A stretch of DNA of 64,000 bases from Chrysomallon squamiferum (GCA_012295275.1 CM022676.1:10899470-10963469), one strand, 5' to 3'. Positions 1-14,300 are shown, counted from the stretch's first letter. Numbers and translations are program-made. The notes: generated by a model from the letters alone, not told the origin.

Positions 1-243
1 AAAAAAAAAAAAAAATTTAAAAAAAAACCCGTCATAGTTAACAGTATTTATTTTTTGGTTTCAGTAATAAAGTAAAAATTTCCAACTATATAAAAATGAA
101 GAAATGACAATGAGAACAAAATAATGGATATATATTAATTTAAAAAAAATTAGAAAACAAATAATTGTATATACATTAATAAATGCCACCAAGTTTTAAC
201 CTAAAAAGGCATATAATGAAAAACAGGCAAAATGAAAATAATA

Positions 244-276
<33 letters not shown>

Positions 277-773
277 CATAATAATAGTACTAATAAACCT
301 AAAAACACTAATAGTTAAATAAAGTTTGGTAAAACACAGAAACAAGCAAACTTGATGAAAATAACCACACTGCACAGCAAATGAAAAAAGTAGTAAACAC
401 ATCCAACTCTCACTGAACTGTTTAATACTGGTAAACAAACACAGTGTCATCTGGAATTCTCTTTTACTGAAATTCAGTCTTAATAATGATAAAGCTTTGT
501 ACCATAGTGTGATGAAATTCTCCTGTCACAGATAATTACAAAAATTGTAAAATAAAATAAAATAAAATATAAATATACCCAAAAGGAAAAATTGCATAAA
601 ATTTAAAAAAAAAAAAAAAAAAAATAAAAAAAAGAAAAGAAAATAAGAGCATATATTGGTAATTATTAAATAACATGAAACAAAAAGCTGCATCAAAAAT
701 ATCAAACTTCTTTCAAAAATAAAAACTGTTGTGTGTGTATAATTCCATGTTTATTAACAAATAAAATTAAAAA

Positions 774-804
<31 letters not shown>

Positions 805-1425
805 TAATACAATTATAAAACTTTCTTAAAGTGGAAATGTTGTGACAAATATGTATAATGTGATGAGGTTAAATGACTTGAATAATGCCCTTGCTGTGAC
901 AAGCATACTGAGATTATGTACAGTTTTACTTACTTCTTGGTAACAAACTCAGATATATGTCAGTAAGTTTAAATCTTTACAAATGGCCTGAATGTATAAT
1001 TATGAACTCAAAGTCAGTTACTGCAGTTGACAGCAGTTTAAATCTTTACAAACACCAGTTGTTGTGAAGTTATTCTTCTGAAGTTCTGTCACTGAACAGA
1101 AAACTAAATGATTTCACAGAGAGAAAACAAACTAGAAGAAATACTGAAAAAAATAAAATAAAAAATAAAAAGAACACTGACATAATTATTCAAACCTAGC
1201 ATAAAAAAAAAAAAAAAACAAGATATCAAAATACATTAAATAATAATTATAACAATAATATTAAGGTGTTAAAAAAGTATAAATATAGAACAAAAATTGA
1301 GACTTGAAAATTTATACTATTTATGAGTGCTGATATCAGGAGCAGATTCATTGTCATAGTAATGATAAAAACATTTGTAATTCAGTTAGCCGAGGAAGTC
1401 CATGTCCACAGAACTAAAAACAGAT
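1..1425. other. TTC12 3' UTR and downstream AT-rich flank
   Basis: The region is very AT-rich, with A runs and ATA/AAT trinucleotide tracts (about 240-290 and 770-810). On the minus strand an AATAAA lies at about 749-754, some 670 nt past the TTC12 stop, and is a possible polyA signal. I see no gene here. Confidence 0.55.
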
Positions 1426-1489
1426 TTAAAACTTCACACAGGAAGTTAGAATTTCAATGCCATGAAGTTCTCGCAGGCGATCCAGGTGT
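1426..1489 (-). CDS. TTC12: TTC12 coding exon 17 (stop codon)
   Basis: 64 nt, acceptor TTTTTCAG. It encodes [20 protein letters not shown] and the stop at 1426-1428, matching the LRKLHGLEIL end of human TTC12. The acceptor and the first ~11 exon bases are duplicated once, 64 nt upstream. Confidence 0.92.
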
Positions 1490-4400
1490 CTGAAAAACAT
1501 TAAAAAAAAAAGAATAAAAAAAAAAAAAAAAAAGATATTTGTTATCCAGGTGTCTGAAAAACATTAAAAAAAAAAGAATAAAAAAAAAAAAAAAAAAATA
1601 TTTGTTATTAGCTAGAAACTACTTTGTGTTAATGTCAATCCATTCCGACATTAACAGAAATTATTTTGTGTTAATGTCAGTCCATTCCTACATTAACAAA
1701 AACTTTAATATTCTGTCTCCCTGACTCTCTTACATATTGTTAATGACTACATATTTACACACAGACATATATTACCTGTTGTCTGCCTGTGCTAGTTTGA
1801 CTATCAGTATGTGTGTATTACCTGTTGTCAGCCTGTGCTAGTTTGACTATCAGTATGTGTGTGTTACCTGTTGTCAGCCTGTGCTAGTTTGACTATCAGT
1901 ATGTGTGTGTGTGTGTAGATATAGATATATATATTAGCTGTTGTCTGGCTGTGCTAGTTTGACTATCAGTATGTGTGTGTGTGTGTAGATATAGATATAT
2001 ATATTAGCTGTTGTCTGGCTGTGCTAGTTTGTCTATCAGTATGTGTGTATTACCTGTTGTCTGCCTGTGCTAGTTTGGCTATCAGTATGTGTGTGTTACC
2101 TGTTGTCTGCCTGTGCTAGTTTGACTATCAGTATGTGTGTATTACCTGTTGTCAGCCTGTGCTAGTTTGGCTATCAGTATGTGTGTGTTACCTGTTGTCT
2201 GTCTGTGCTAGTTTGGCTATCAGTATGTGTATATATACCTGTTGTCAGCCTGTGCTAGTTTGACTATCAGTGTGTGTGTGTTACCTGTTGTCAGCCTGTG
2301 CTAGTTTGGCTATCAGTATGTGTGTATTACCTGTTGTCTGGCTGTGCTAGTTTGGCTATCAGTATGTGTATATATACCTGTTGTCAGCCTGTGCTAGTTT
2401 GGCTATCAGTATGTATATATATACCTGTTGTCAGCCTGTGCTAGTTTGGCTATCAGTATGTGTGTGTTACCTGTTGTCTGGCTGTGCTAGTTTGACTATC
2501 AGTATGTGTGTGTTACCTGTTGTCTGTCTGTGCTAGTTTGGCTATCAGTATGTGTGTGTTACCTGTTGTCAGCCTGTGCTAGTTTGGCTATCAGTATGTG
2601 TGTGTTACCTGTTGTCAGCCTGTGCTAGTTTGGCTATCAGTATGTGTGTGTTACCTGTTGTCAGCCTGTGCTAGTTTGGCTATCAGTATGTGTGTGTTAC
2701 CTGTTGTCAGCCTGTGCTAGTTTGGCTATCAGTATGTGTGTGTTACCTGTTGTCTGGCTGTGCTAGTTTGGCTATCAGTATGTGTGTGTTACCTGTTGTC
2801 AGCCTGTGCTAGTTTGGCTATCAGTATGTGTGTGTTACCTGTTGTCTGGCTGTGCTAGTTTGGCTATCAGTATGTATATATATATACCTGTTGTCAGCCT
2901 GTGCTAGTTTGACTATCAGTATGTGTGTTACCTGTTGTCAGCCTGTGCTAGTTTGACTATCAGTATGTGTGTTACCTGTTGTCAGCCTGTGCTAGTTTGG
3001 CTATCAGTATGTGTGTATTACCTGTTGTCAGCCTGTGCTAGTTTGGCTATCAGTATGTGTGTGTTTCCTGTTGTCTGCCTGTGCTAGTTTAGCTATCAGT
3101 ATGTGTGTTACCTGTTGTCAGCCTGTGCTAGTTTGACTATCAGTATGTATATATATATACCTGTTGTCAGCCTGTGCTAGTTTGGCTATCAGTATGTGTG
3201 TGTTACCTGTTGTCAGCCTGTGCTAGTTTGGCTATCAGTATGTGTGTGTTACCTGTTGTCAGCCTGTGCTAGTTTGACTATCAGTATGTGTATATTACCT
3301 GTTGTCAGCCTGTGCTAGTTTGACTATCAGTATGTATATATATACCTGTTGTCAGCCTGTGCTAGTTTGACTATCAGTATGTATATATATACCTGTTGTC
3401 AGCCTGTGCTAGTTTGGCTATCAGTATGGCACAGTTTTGCTGTACAGCAGCTCGCTTGCCGTCTCGTGTCAGTGTCAGCAGATCTTTGATTATTGATGTC
3501 TGTACGAGGTCGGTCGCAGCCTTCTGAACCTGACAGCAGTGACTGAGACACAGTGCAGCATTGCCAGCTACAACCTCATCTTCGTGTTTCAACAAAGCCA
3601 TCAGGGGAAATAACCCTGTAAGAGACATGTGGAAATGATTGGAAAGGTGTTTTTACTAAGAAGTATAGAAGTTAGAAATGTTTGAAAATCCACAGTAAGG
3701 TTTTGTTGTTTCTCACTACACACGTTTGTATACACAAAAATAAATTATATACATAGATACATCTCATTACACGTTTGTATACACAAAAATAAAATATATA
3801 CACAGATACATCTCATTACACGTTTGTATACACAAAATAAAATATATACATAGATACATCTCATTACACGTTTGTATACACAAAATAAAATATATACATA
3901 GATACATCTCATTACACGTTTGTATACACAAAATAAAATATATACATAGATACATCTCATTACACGTTTGTATACACAAAAATAAAATATATACACAGAT
4001 ACATCTCATTACACGTTTGTATACACAAAATAAAATATATACATAGATACATCTCATTACACACATTTGTATACACAAAAATAAAATATATACATTCATG
4101 CACAATATTATAAATACATATACACACAGACAGACATGTAGACAATTATTATGTATTTAACTTTGAGAATGACCACATTGTCTAGCAGAGTCTATGAGCT
4201 GTGTACAACACACACACACACACACACAGGTAGACAAGTATTATGTATTTACCTTTGTGATCAACCACACTGTGTCTAGCAGAGTCTATGAGCTGTGTAC
4301 AACACACACACACACACACACACACACAGGTAGACAAGTATTATGTATTTACCTTTGTGATCAACCACACTATGTCTAGCATAGTCTATGAGCTGTGTAC

Positions 4401-4441
<41 letters not shown>

Positions 4442-4510
4442 AGACAAGTATTATGTATTTACCTTTGTGATCGACCACACTATGTCTAGCAGAGTCTATG
4501 AGCTGTGTAC

Positions 4511-4545
<35 letters not shown>

Positions 4546-4614
4546 AGACAAGTATTATGTATTTACCTTTGTGATCAACCACACTATGTCTAGCAGAGTC
4601 TATGAGCTGTGTAC

Positions 4615-4663
<49 letters not shown>

Positions 4664-4736
4664 AGGTAGACAAGTATTATGTAGTTACCTTTGTGATCAA
4701 CCACACTATGTCTAGCAGAGTCTATGAGCTGTGTAC

Positions 4737-4777
<41 letters not shown>

Positions 4778-4944
4778 AGACAAGTATTATGTAGTTACCT
4801 TTGTGATCAACCACACTATATCTAGCACAGTCTATGAGCTGTGTACAACACACACACACACACACACACACACAGGTAGACAAGTATTATGTATTTACCT
4901 TTGTGATCAACCACACTATGTCTAGCAGTCTATGAGCTGTGTAC

Positions 4945-4979
<35 letters not shown>

Positions 4980-5052
4980 AGGTAGACAAGTATTATGTAT
5001 TTACCTTTGTGATCAACCACACTATGTCTAGCAGAGTCTATGAGCTGTGTAC

Positions 5053-5087
<35 letters not shown>

Positions 5088-5156
5088 AGACAAGTATTAT
5101 GTATTTACCTTTGTGATCAACCACACTATGTCTAGCAGAGTCTATGAGCTGTGTAC

Positions 5157-5199
<43 letters not shown>

Positions 5200-5268
5200 A
5201 GACAAGTATTATGTATTTACCTTTGTGATCAACCACACTATGTCTAGCAGAGTCTATGAGCTGTGTAC

Positions 5269-5307
<39 letters not shown>

Positions 5308-8300
5308 AGACAAGTATTATGTATTTACCTTTGTGATCAACCACACTATGTCTAGCAGAGTCTATGAGCTGTGTACAAGCTGTCAGACTTTTGATACAGG
5401 ACTTCTTCCTCACTTCACTGTCTGACTGAAACAAAAACTTTCTATGAGTCAGGTCATTTAAATTGTATCCATATATAGGAATAGTTACATGAACTAAACC
5501 ATATACATATGTATGTGTGTGTGTGTGTGTCTGTGTGTGTGTATGTATGTATATATGCTTATATAGATATATATATATATATATAGTAAGTCACATGACT
5601 TAAACTTTCTCTGTATATTTTAACAGAATCAGTAAAGTCTGTTAATATATTTTGCTATCACATGCCAAAGTAAGTCATTGGTGAGAAAGGTAGAAAGGCT
5701 GACAATGTTTTGTAAAGAGATGTTACTGTCCTGTACTAATCAGAGTAGAAAGGTAGAAAGGCTGACAGTGTTTTGTAAAGAGATGTTACTGTCCTGTACT
5801 AATCAGTGTAGAAAGGTAGAAAGGCTGACAATGTTTTGTAAAGAGATGTTGCTGTCCTGTTTTAATGAGTGCAGAAAGGTAGAAAGGCTGACAGTGTTTT
5901 GTGAAGAGATGTTACTGTCCTGTTTTAATGAGTGCAGCAAGGTAGAAAGGCTGACAGTGTTTTGTGAAGAGATGTTACTGTCCTGTACTAATCAGAGTAG
6001 AAAGGCTGACAATGTTTTGTAAAGAGATGTTGCTGTCCTGTACTGATCAGTGTAGAAAGGCTGACAATATTTTGTAAAGAGATGTTGCTGTCCTGTTTTA
6101 ATGAGTGTAGAAAGGTAGAAAGGCTGACAGTGTTTTGTGAAGAGATGTTGCTGTACTATACTAATCAGAGTAGAAAGGTTGAGAGGCTGACAGTGTTTTG
6201 TGAAGAGATGTTGCTGTCCTGTACTAATCAGAGTAGAAAGGTAGAAAGGCTGACAGTGTTTTGTGAAGAGATGTTGCTGTCCTGTACTGATCAGTGTAGA
6301 AAGGTAGAAAGGCTGACAGTGTTTTGTGAAGAGATGTCGCTGTCCTGTTTTAATCAGTGCAGAGAGGCAGAAAGGCTGACAGTGTTTTGTGAAGAGATGT
6401 TGCTGTCCTGTTTTAATCAGTGCAGAAAGGTAGAAAGGCTGACAGTGTTTTGTGAAGAGATGTTGCTGTCCTGTACTAATCAGTGTAGAAAGGCTGACAG
6501 TGTTTTGTGAAGAGATGTTGCTGTCCTGTACTAATCAGTGTAGAAAGGCTGACAGTGTTTTGTGAAGAGATGTTGCTGTCCTGTACTGATCAGTGTAGAG
6601 AGGTAGAAAGGCTGACAGTGTTTTGTGAAGAGATGTCGCTGTCCTGTTTTAATCAGTGCAGAGAGGCAGAAAGGCTGACAGTGTTTTGTGAAGAGATGTT
6701 GCTGTCCTGTTTTAATCAGTGCAGAAAGGTAGAAAGGCTGACAGTGTTTTGTGAAGAGATGTTGCTGTCCTGTACTAATCAGAGTAGAAAGGTAGAAAGG
6801 CTGACAGTGTTTTGTGAAGAGATGTTGCTGTCTTGTACTAATCAGTGTAGAAAGGCTGACAGTGTTTTGTGAAGAGATGTTGCTGTCCTGTACTAATCAG
6901 TGTAGAAAGGTAGAAAGGCTGACAGTGTTTTGTGAAGAGATGTTGCTGTCCTGTACTAATCAGTGTAGAAAGGTTGACAGTGTTTTGTGAAGAGATGTTG
7001 CTGTCCTGTACTAATCAGTGTAGAAAGGCTGACAGTGTTTTGTGAAGAGATGTTGCTGTCCTGTACTAATCAGAGTAGAAAGGTAGAAAGGCTGACAGTG
7101 TTTTGTTAATTAAATGTTGCTGTCCTGTACTAATCAGAGTAGAAAGGTAGAAAGGCTGACAGTGTTTTGTGAAGAGATGTTGCTGTCCTGTACTGATCAG
7201 TGCAGAAAGGCTGACAGTGTTTTGTGAAGAGATGTTGCTGTCCTGTACTAATCAGTGTAGAAAGGTAGAAAGGCTGACAGTGTTTTGTGAAGAGATGTTG
7301 CTGTCCTGCTTTAATCAGTGCAGAAAGGTAGAAAGGCTGACAGTGTTTTGTGAAGAGATGTTGCTGTACTATACTAATCAGAGTAGAAAGGTAGAAAGGC
7401 TGACAGTGTTTTGTGAAGAGATGTTGCTGTCCTGTACTAATCAGTGTAGAAAGGCTGACAGTGTTTTGTGAAGAGATGTTGCTGTCCTGTACTAATCAGT
7501 GTAGAAAGGTAGAAAGGCTGACAGTGTTTTGTGAAGAGATGTTGCTGTCCTGTACTAATCAGTGTAGAAAGGTAGAAAGGCTGACAGTGTTTTGTGAAGA
7601 GATGTTGCTGTCCTGTACTAATCAGAGTAGAAAGGTAGAAAGGCTGACAGTGTTTTGTGAAGAGATGTTGCTGTCCTGTACTAATCAGTGCAGAAAGGTA
7701 GAAAGGCTGACAGTGTTTTGTGAAGAGATGTTGCTGTCCTGTTTTAATCAGTGCAGAAAGGTAGAAAGGCTGACAGTGTTTTGTGAAGAGATGTTGCTGT
7801 CCTGTACTAATCAGTGCAGAAAGGCTGGCAGTGTTTTGTGAAGAGATGTTGCTGTCCTGTACTAATCAGTGTAGAAAGGCTGACAGTGTTTTATGAAGAG
7901 ATGTTGCTGTCCTGTTTTAATCAGTGCAGAGAGGTAGAAAGGCTGACAGTGTTTTGTGAAGAGATGTTGCTGTCCTGTACTGATCAGTGTAGAAAGGTAG
8001 AAAGGCTGACAGTGTTTTGTGAAGAGATGTTGCTGTCCTGTTTTAATCAGTGCAGAGAGGTAGAAAGGCTGACAGTCTTTTGTGAAGAGATGTTGCTGTC
8101 CTGTACTAATCAGTGTAGAAAGGCTGACAGTGTTTTGTGAAGAGATGTTGCTGTCCTGTACTAATCAGAGTAGAAAGGTAGAAAGGCTGACAGTGTTTTG
8201 TGAAGAGATGTTGCTGTCCTGTACTAATCAGTGTAGAAAGGTAGAAAGGCTGACAGTGTTTTGTGAAGAGATGTTGCTGTCCTGTACTAATCAGTGTAGA

Positions 8301-11300
8301 AAGGTAGAAAGGCTGACAGTGTTTTGTGAAGAGATGTTGCTGTCCTGTACTAATCAGTGTAGAAAGGTAGAAAGGCTGACAGTGTTTTGTGAAGAGATGT
8401 TGCTGTCCTGTACTAATCAGAGTAGAAAGGTAGAAAGGCTGACAGTGTTTTGTGAAGAGATGTTGCTGTCCTGTACTAATCAGTGCAGAAAGGTAGAAAG
8501 GCTGACAGTGTTTTGTGAAGAGATGTTGCTGTCCTGTACTAATCAGTGCAGAAAGGCTGACAGTGTTTTGTGAAGAGATGTTGCTGTCCTGTACTAATCA
8601 GTGTAGAAAGGCTGACAGTGTTTTATGAAGAGATGTTGCTGTCCTGTTTTAATCAGTGCAGAGAGGTAGAAAGGCTGACAGTGTTTTGTGAAGAGATGTT
8701 GCTGTCCTGTACTGATCAGTGTAGAAAGGTAGAAAGGCTGACAGTGTTTTGTGAAGAGATGTTGCTGTCCTGTTTTAATCAGTGCAGAGAGGTAGAAAGG
8801 CTGACAGTCTTTTGTGAAGAGATGTTGCTGTCCTGTACTAATCAGTGTAGAAAGGCTGACAGTGTTTTGTGAAGAGATGTTGCTGTCCTGTACTAATCAG
8901 TGCAGAAAGGTAGAAAGGCTGACAGTGTTTTGTGAAGAGATGTTGCTGTCCAGTACTAATCAGAGTAGAAAGGTAGAAAGGCTGACAGTGTTTTGTGAAG
9001 AGATGTTGCTGTCCTGTACTAATCAGAGTAGACAGGTAGAAAGGCTGACAGTGTTTTGTGAAGAGATGTTGCTGTCCTGTACTAATCACTGTAGAAAGGC
9101 TGACAGTGTTTTGTGAAGAGATGTTGCTGTCCTGTACTAATCAGTGTAGAAAGGCTGACAGTGTTTTGTGAAGAGATGTTGCTGTCCTGTACTAATCAGA
9201 GTAGAAAGGTAGAAAGGCTGACAGTGTTTTGTTAAGAGATGTTGCTGTCCTGTACTAATCAGTGTAGAAAGGCTGACAGTGTTTTGTGAAGAGATGTTGC
9301 TGTCCTGTACTAATCAGAGTAGAAAGGTAGAAAGGCTGACAGTGTTTTGTTAAGAGATGTTGCTGTCCTGTACTAATCAGTGCAGAAAGGTAGAAAGGCT
9401 GACAGTGTTTTGTGAAGAGATGTTGCTGTCCTGTTGTAATCAGTGTAGAAAGGCTGACAGTGTTTTGTAAAGAGATGTTGGTGTCCTGTACTAATTAGAG
9501 TAGAAAGGTAGAAAGGCTGACAGTGTTTTGTGAAGAGATGTTGCTGTCCTGTACTAATCAGTGTAGAAAGGCTGACAGTGTTTTGTGAAGAGATGTTGCT
9601 GTCCTGTACTAATCACTGTAGAAAGGCTGACAGTGTTTTGTGAAGAGATGTTGCTGTCCTGTACTAATCAGTGTAGAAAGGCTGACAGTGTTTTGTGAAG
9701 AGATGTTGCTGTCCTGTACTAATCAGAGTAGAAAGGTAGAACGGCTGACAGTGTTTTGTTAAGAGATGTTGCTGTCCTGTACTAATCAGTGCAGAAAGGT
9801 AGAAAGGCTGACAGTGTTTTGTGAAGAGATGTTGCTGTCCTGTTGTAATCAGTGTAGAAAGGCTGACAGTGTTTTGTAAAGAGATGTTGCTGTCCTGTAC
9901 TAATTAGAGTAGAAAGGTAGAAAGGCTGACAGTGTTTTGTGAAGAGATGTTGCTGTCCTGTACTAATCAGAGTAGAAAGGTAGAAAGGCTGACAGTGTTT
10001 TGTGAAGAGATGTTGCTGTCCTGTACTAATCAGTGTAGAAAGGCTGACAGTGTTTTGTGAAGAGATGTTGCTGTCCTGTACTAATCAGTGTAGAAAGGCT
10101 GACAGTGTTTTGTGAAGAGATGTTGCTGTCCTGTTTTAATCACTGTAGAAAGGTAGAAAGGCTGACAGTGTTTTGTGAAGAGATGTTGCTGTCCTGTACT
10201 AATCAGAGTAGAAAGGTAGAAAGGCTGACAGTGTTTTGTGAAGAGATGTTGCTGTCCTGTTTTAATCAGTGCAGAAAGGTAGAAAGGCTGACAGTCTTTT
10301 GTGAAGAGATGTTACTGTACTGTACTAATCAGTGCAGAAAGGTAGAAAGGCTGACAGTCTTTTGTGAAGAGATGTTACTGTACTGTACTAATCAGTGCAG
10401 AAAGGTAGAAAGGCTGACAGTGTTTTGTGAAGAGATGTTGCTGTCCTGTACTAATCAGTGTAGAAAGGTTGACAGTGTTTTGTGAAGAGATGTTGCTGTC
10501 CTGTACTGATCAGTGTAGAAAGGTAGAAAGGCTGACAGTGTTTTGTAAAGAGATGTTGCTGTCCTGTTTTAATCAGTGTAGAAAGGTAGAAAGGCTGACA
10601 GTGTTTTGTAAAGAGATGTTGCTGTCCTGTACTAATCAGTGTAGAAAGGCTGACAGTGTTTTGTGAAGAGATGTTGCTGTCCTGTACTAATCAGAGTAGA
10701 AAGGCTGACAGTGTTTTGTGAAGAGATGTTGCTGTCCTGTACTAATCAGTGTAGAAAGGCTGACAGTGTTTTGTGAAAGAGATGTTGCTGTCCTGTACTA
10801 ATCAGAGTAGAAAGGTAGAAAGGCTGACAGTGTTTTGTGAAGAGATGTTGGTGTCCTGTAGTAATTAGTGTAGTTTTTTTTAAATGAGTTAAAGATGAAG
10901 AAAAAAGTAGAATGGGAATATTGTATTTTAACAAAAAACATATATGAATTATGGAGATAAGCAGCAAGATGCAGTTTTTTTCTAAGGCAGCTCTGTATAC
11001 TTACCATGATGTGCTGCAAGAAGATGCGTGGGCCGTCATGACAACAGACCCACTCGATGGCGGGAACGCAGTGAGGTAGGATGTGTCCAGCAAGGCCCAG
11101 GCTGCGGTCGATGATGTTGTTGTGAGAGGGGTTGATTCGACTCAGTCGCAGACAGTGTTCACAGACACGCTGGCCGAACTGCCGCACACACTGACCTGTC
11201 TCCACACTCAGGTTCATCAGCAGCCCCAGCGCCGCCGCGATCAGCTCCTCCCCGTCCGTCAGCCGTGTCTTGTGTACGTCCTGCAACACAACAAACTTTA

Positions 11301-14300
11301 CTATATAGTCCTGCAACACAACAAACTCACTACAGAAATGTTTCACTTTACTATATATTCCAGATGACTGTGTAAATGTCCTGTAACACACAACAATGTT
11401 TGAACTGAATGTAAATGTTTGAACTGTCTGTATAAATGTTTGAACTGAATGTAAATGTTTGAACTGTGTAAATGTTTGAACTATCTGTGTAAATGTTTGA
11501 ACTGTGTAAATGTTTGAACTGTCTGTGTAAATGTTTGCACTGAATGTAAATGTTTGAACTGTGTGTAAATGTTTGAACTGTCTTGAAAATGTTTGAATTG
11601 TCTGTGTAAATGTTTGAACTGTCTGTGTAAATGTTTGAATTGTCTGTCTAAATGTTTGAACTGTCTGTGTAAATGTTTGAACTGTCTGTAAATGTTTGAA
11701 CTTACAAGGAGATGTAAACTACACTCCCACAGCTCCTGTTTGTTTGACAGTGCAGCCCTCAAACACTGGTCACCTGCTAGATTCATTATAGTGGACAGAC
11801 AGCTGGACATCACACCGTCTGTACAGGAAGTGTCGTACTGTGACAAAAAAGATTTCACATCATTAGAAACATTTCAAAACAGGCCAAAATAAAACATTTA
11901 TTCCTGTATTTATGTGTATGTGTAAACTGAACATTAGTCTGAATGATTTGCAAATATAAATATAAGTATCTATAAATGTATGTGTGTATAATTGTGTACA
12001 TGTATATGTTGTCAGCTATAATCCTGCTTATCTGATTATCCTGATTATCTATCAAACAGGGTTTCACATACACTAGCTTTAGATATTTTATTAAAGTGCT
12101 GATTTTTATATGTATGTAATTTTGAGATTATCTGGTTTCTGTACATAAAATAGAGAAAAGACAAAATAACAACAAATATTAAACAAATATGTTTTCATAA
12201 TTGTAATCAGTAAATAAACTGCATTTAACTGTTGATGTATGCACATAATTAAAGTTCTGTTTGACATCTGCGATATCCTTTTACACGATGACAAACTTTT
12301 AAAGGAAGTTTATAAATTGTAAAGTTATGTTACTTACTAGCTAAGTTATGGCAAGTTTTGTGTGACAACACAGCTTTGAAATTTGTCCACTCACATCACT
12401 TCGCTTTTCTCTTTCATTCCATGGGAATATGTACATGTGTGTGTGTGTGTGTGAATATATTTGCTGTCACAGTTTAAAATGTTACTAATCCTTGTCATAG
12501 TGTTTTCAACCTCTAGACATGATAAAGAACACTGTAAGTATTGGCACTGTTACATGTGTATAAATGGGTGCATATAGTAATGTGTATGTGTATAAATGGG
12601 TGCATATAGTAATGTGTATGTGTATAAATGTGAAATTACTTGGTAAGAGTACTGGAAATAGAAGAAGATAACCAAACAGCTGAGAATGACTTACTAAAAT
12701 GAAATAATTTAACTTCATGGGTTATCTTAATGAGTGTGTGTGTGTGTGTCTGTGTGTGTCTGAGGGTGCATGTCTGTGATATGTTAATTTACTTGTCATG
12801 GTAACTTACTGCTAATATCTTGAAGGCTGGTAACAAACGATCATCAACGTGGTCTCTCAAATGAGTTTTAAATCTGTGACAAAATTTTATTACAAAATTA
12901 TAATTGGAAAAGTAAAATACATTACAGCACTTTATAAAGAAAATGTTTTTGTTTATAAATTATTCTTAATTATAGCTGACAAATGTTTACATATAAATTA
13001 TTTAAAAGTATTTGTGAACTGTAATTTGTAATATTAATATTTCTTAATTTGGTTCTGAAATTGTAAACACACTAAACAAAATAGTTCTGTATTTTACTTT
13101 CATCTAGGAAAAAAAAGAAGAAAAAAAATGAAAAAAAGAATTATAATAATAATAATAACAATAATAATAACATAAACTCCTGTTTTAGATAAAAAGACAT
13201 ATCAAACAAATGAGAAGGGTGATGTACAAAAAACATGTAACAAAGAGAACTAACTTTTTCTCTAGAGCTATGTTACTGAGAGAGGAAAGACATAAAAAAA
13301 CATGTAACAAAGAGAACTAACTTTTTCTCTAGAGCTCTGTTATTGAGAGAGGAAAGACATAAAAAACATGTAACAAAGAGAACTAACTTTTTCTAGAGAG
13401 CTATGTTATTGAGAGAGGAAAGACATAAAAACCATGTAACAAAGAGAACTAACTTTTTCTCTAGAGCTATGTTATTGAGAAGAAAGACAAAAAAAACATG
13501 TAAAAAAGAGAACTAATTTTTCTCTAGAGCTATGTTATTGAGAATAAAGACATAAAAAATGTAACAAAGAGAACTAACTTTTTCTCTCTAAGCTATGTTA
13601 AGAGAGGAAAACAAAAAAATAAACAAAGAGAACTAACTTTTTTCTTAGCTATGTTAAGAGAGGAAAGACATAAAAAAAACAAAGAGAACTAACTTTTTCT
13701 CTAGAGCTATGTTATTGAGAGAGGAAAGACATAAAAAAACATGTAACAAAGAGAACTAACTTTTTCTCTAGAGCTATGTTATTGAGAGAGGAAAGACATA
13801 AAAAAACATGTAACAAAGAGAACTAACTTTTTCTCTAGAGCTATGTTACTGAGAGAGGAAAGACATAAAAAAACATGTAACAAAGAGAACTAACTTTTTC
13901 TCTAGAGCTATGTTACTGAGAGAGGAAAGACATAAAAAAACATGTAACAAAGAGAACTAACTTTTTCTCTAGAGCTATGTTACTGAGAGAGGAAAGACAT
14001 AAAAAAACATGTAACAAAGAGAACTAACTTTTTCTCTAGAGCTATGTTATTGAGAAAGGAAAGACATAAAAAAACATGTAACAAAGAGAACTAACTTTTT
14101 CTCTAGAGCTATGTTATTGAGAAGAGCTGCTGCTGTAGGTGCTACAGATGATGTACACCTCATCAATGTGAACAGCGATGACATCAACCTGAAACACAAA
14201 TAATAATCTTTAAAACTACTTGAATTAATATTTGTAATTACATCAAAAAAATAATATATGTATGTATTTAAAAGGTTTAAAATTTCAGTTGTCACAATGA

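Noticed and set aside
5678-10870. Plus-strand repetitive protein frames ([17 protein letters not shown]-type, up to 163 codons) as a repeat-protein gene
   Set aside because: They arise because the long unit is 63 nt and stop-free in one frame; the 55-nt units break it, there is no flanking exon structure, and the array is antisense inside a TTC12 intron.
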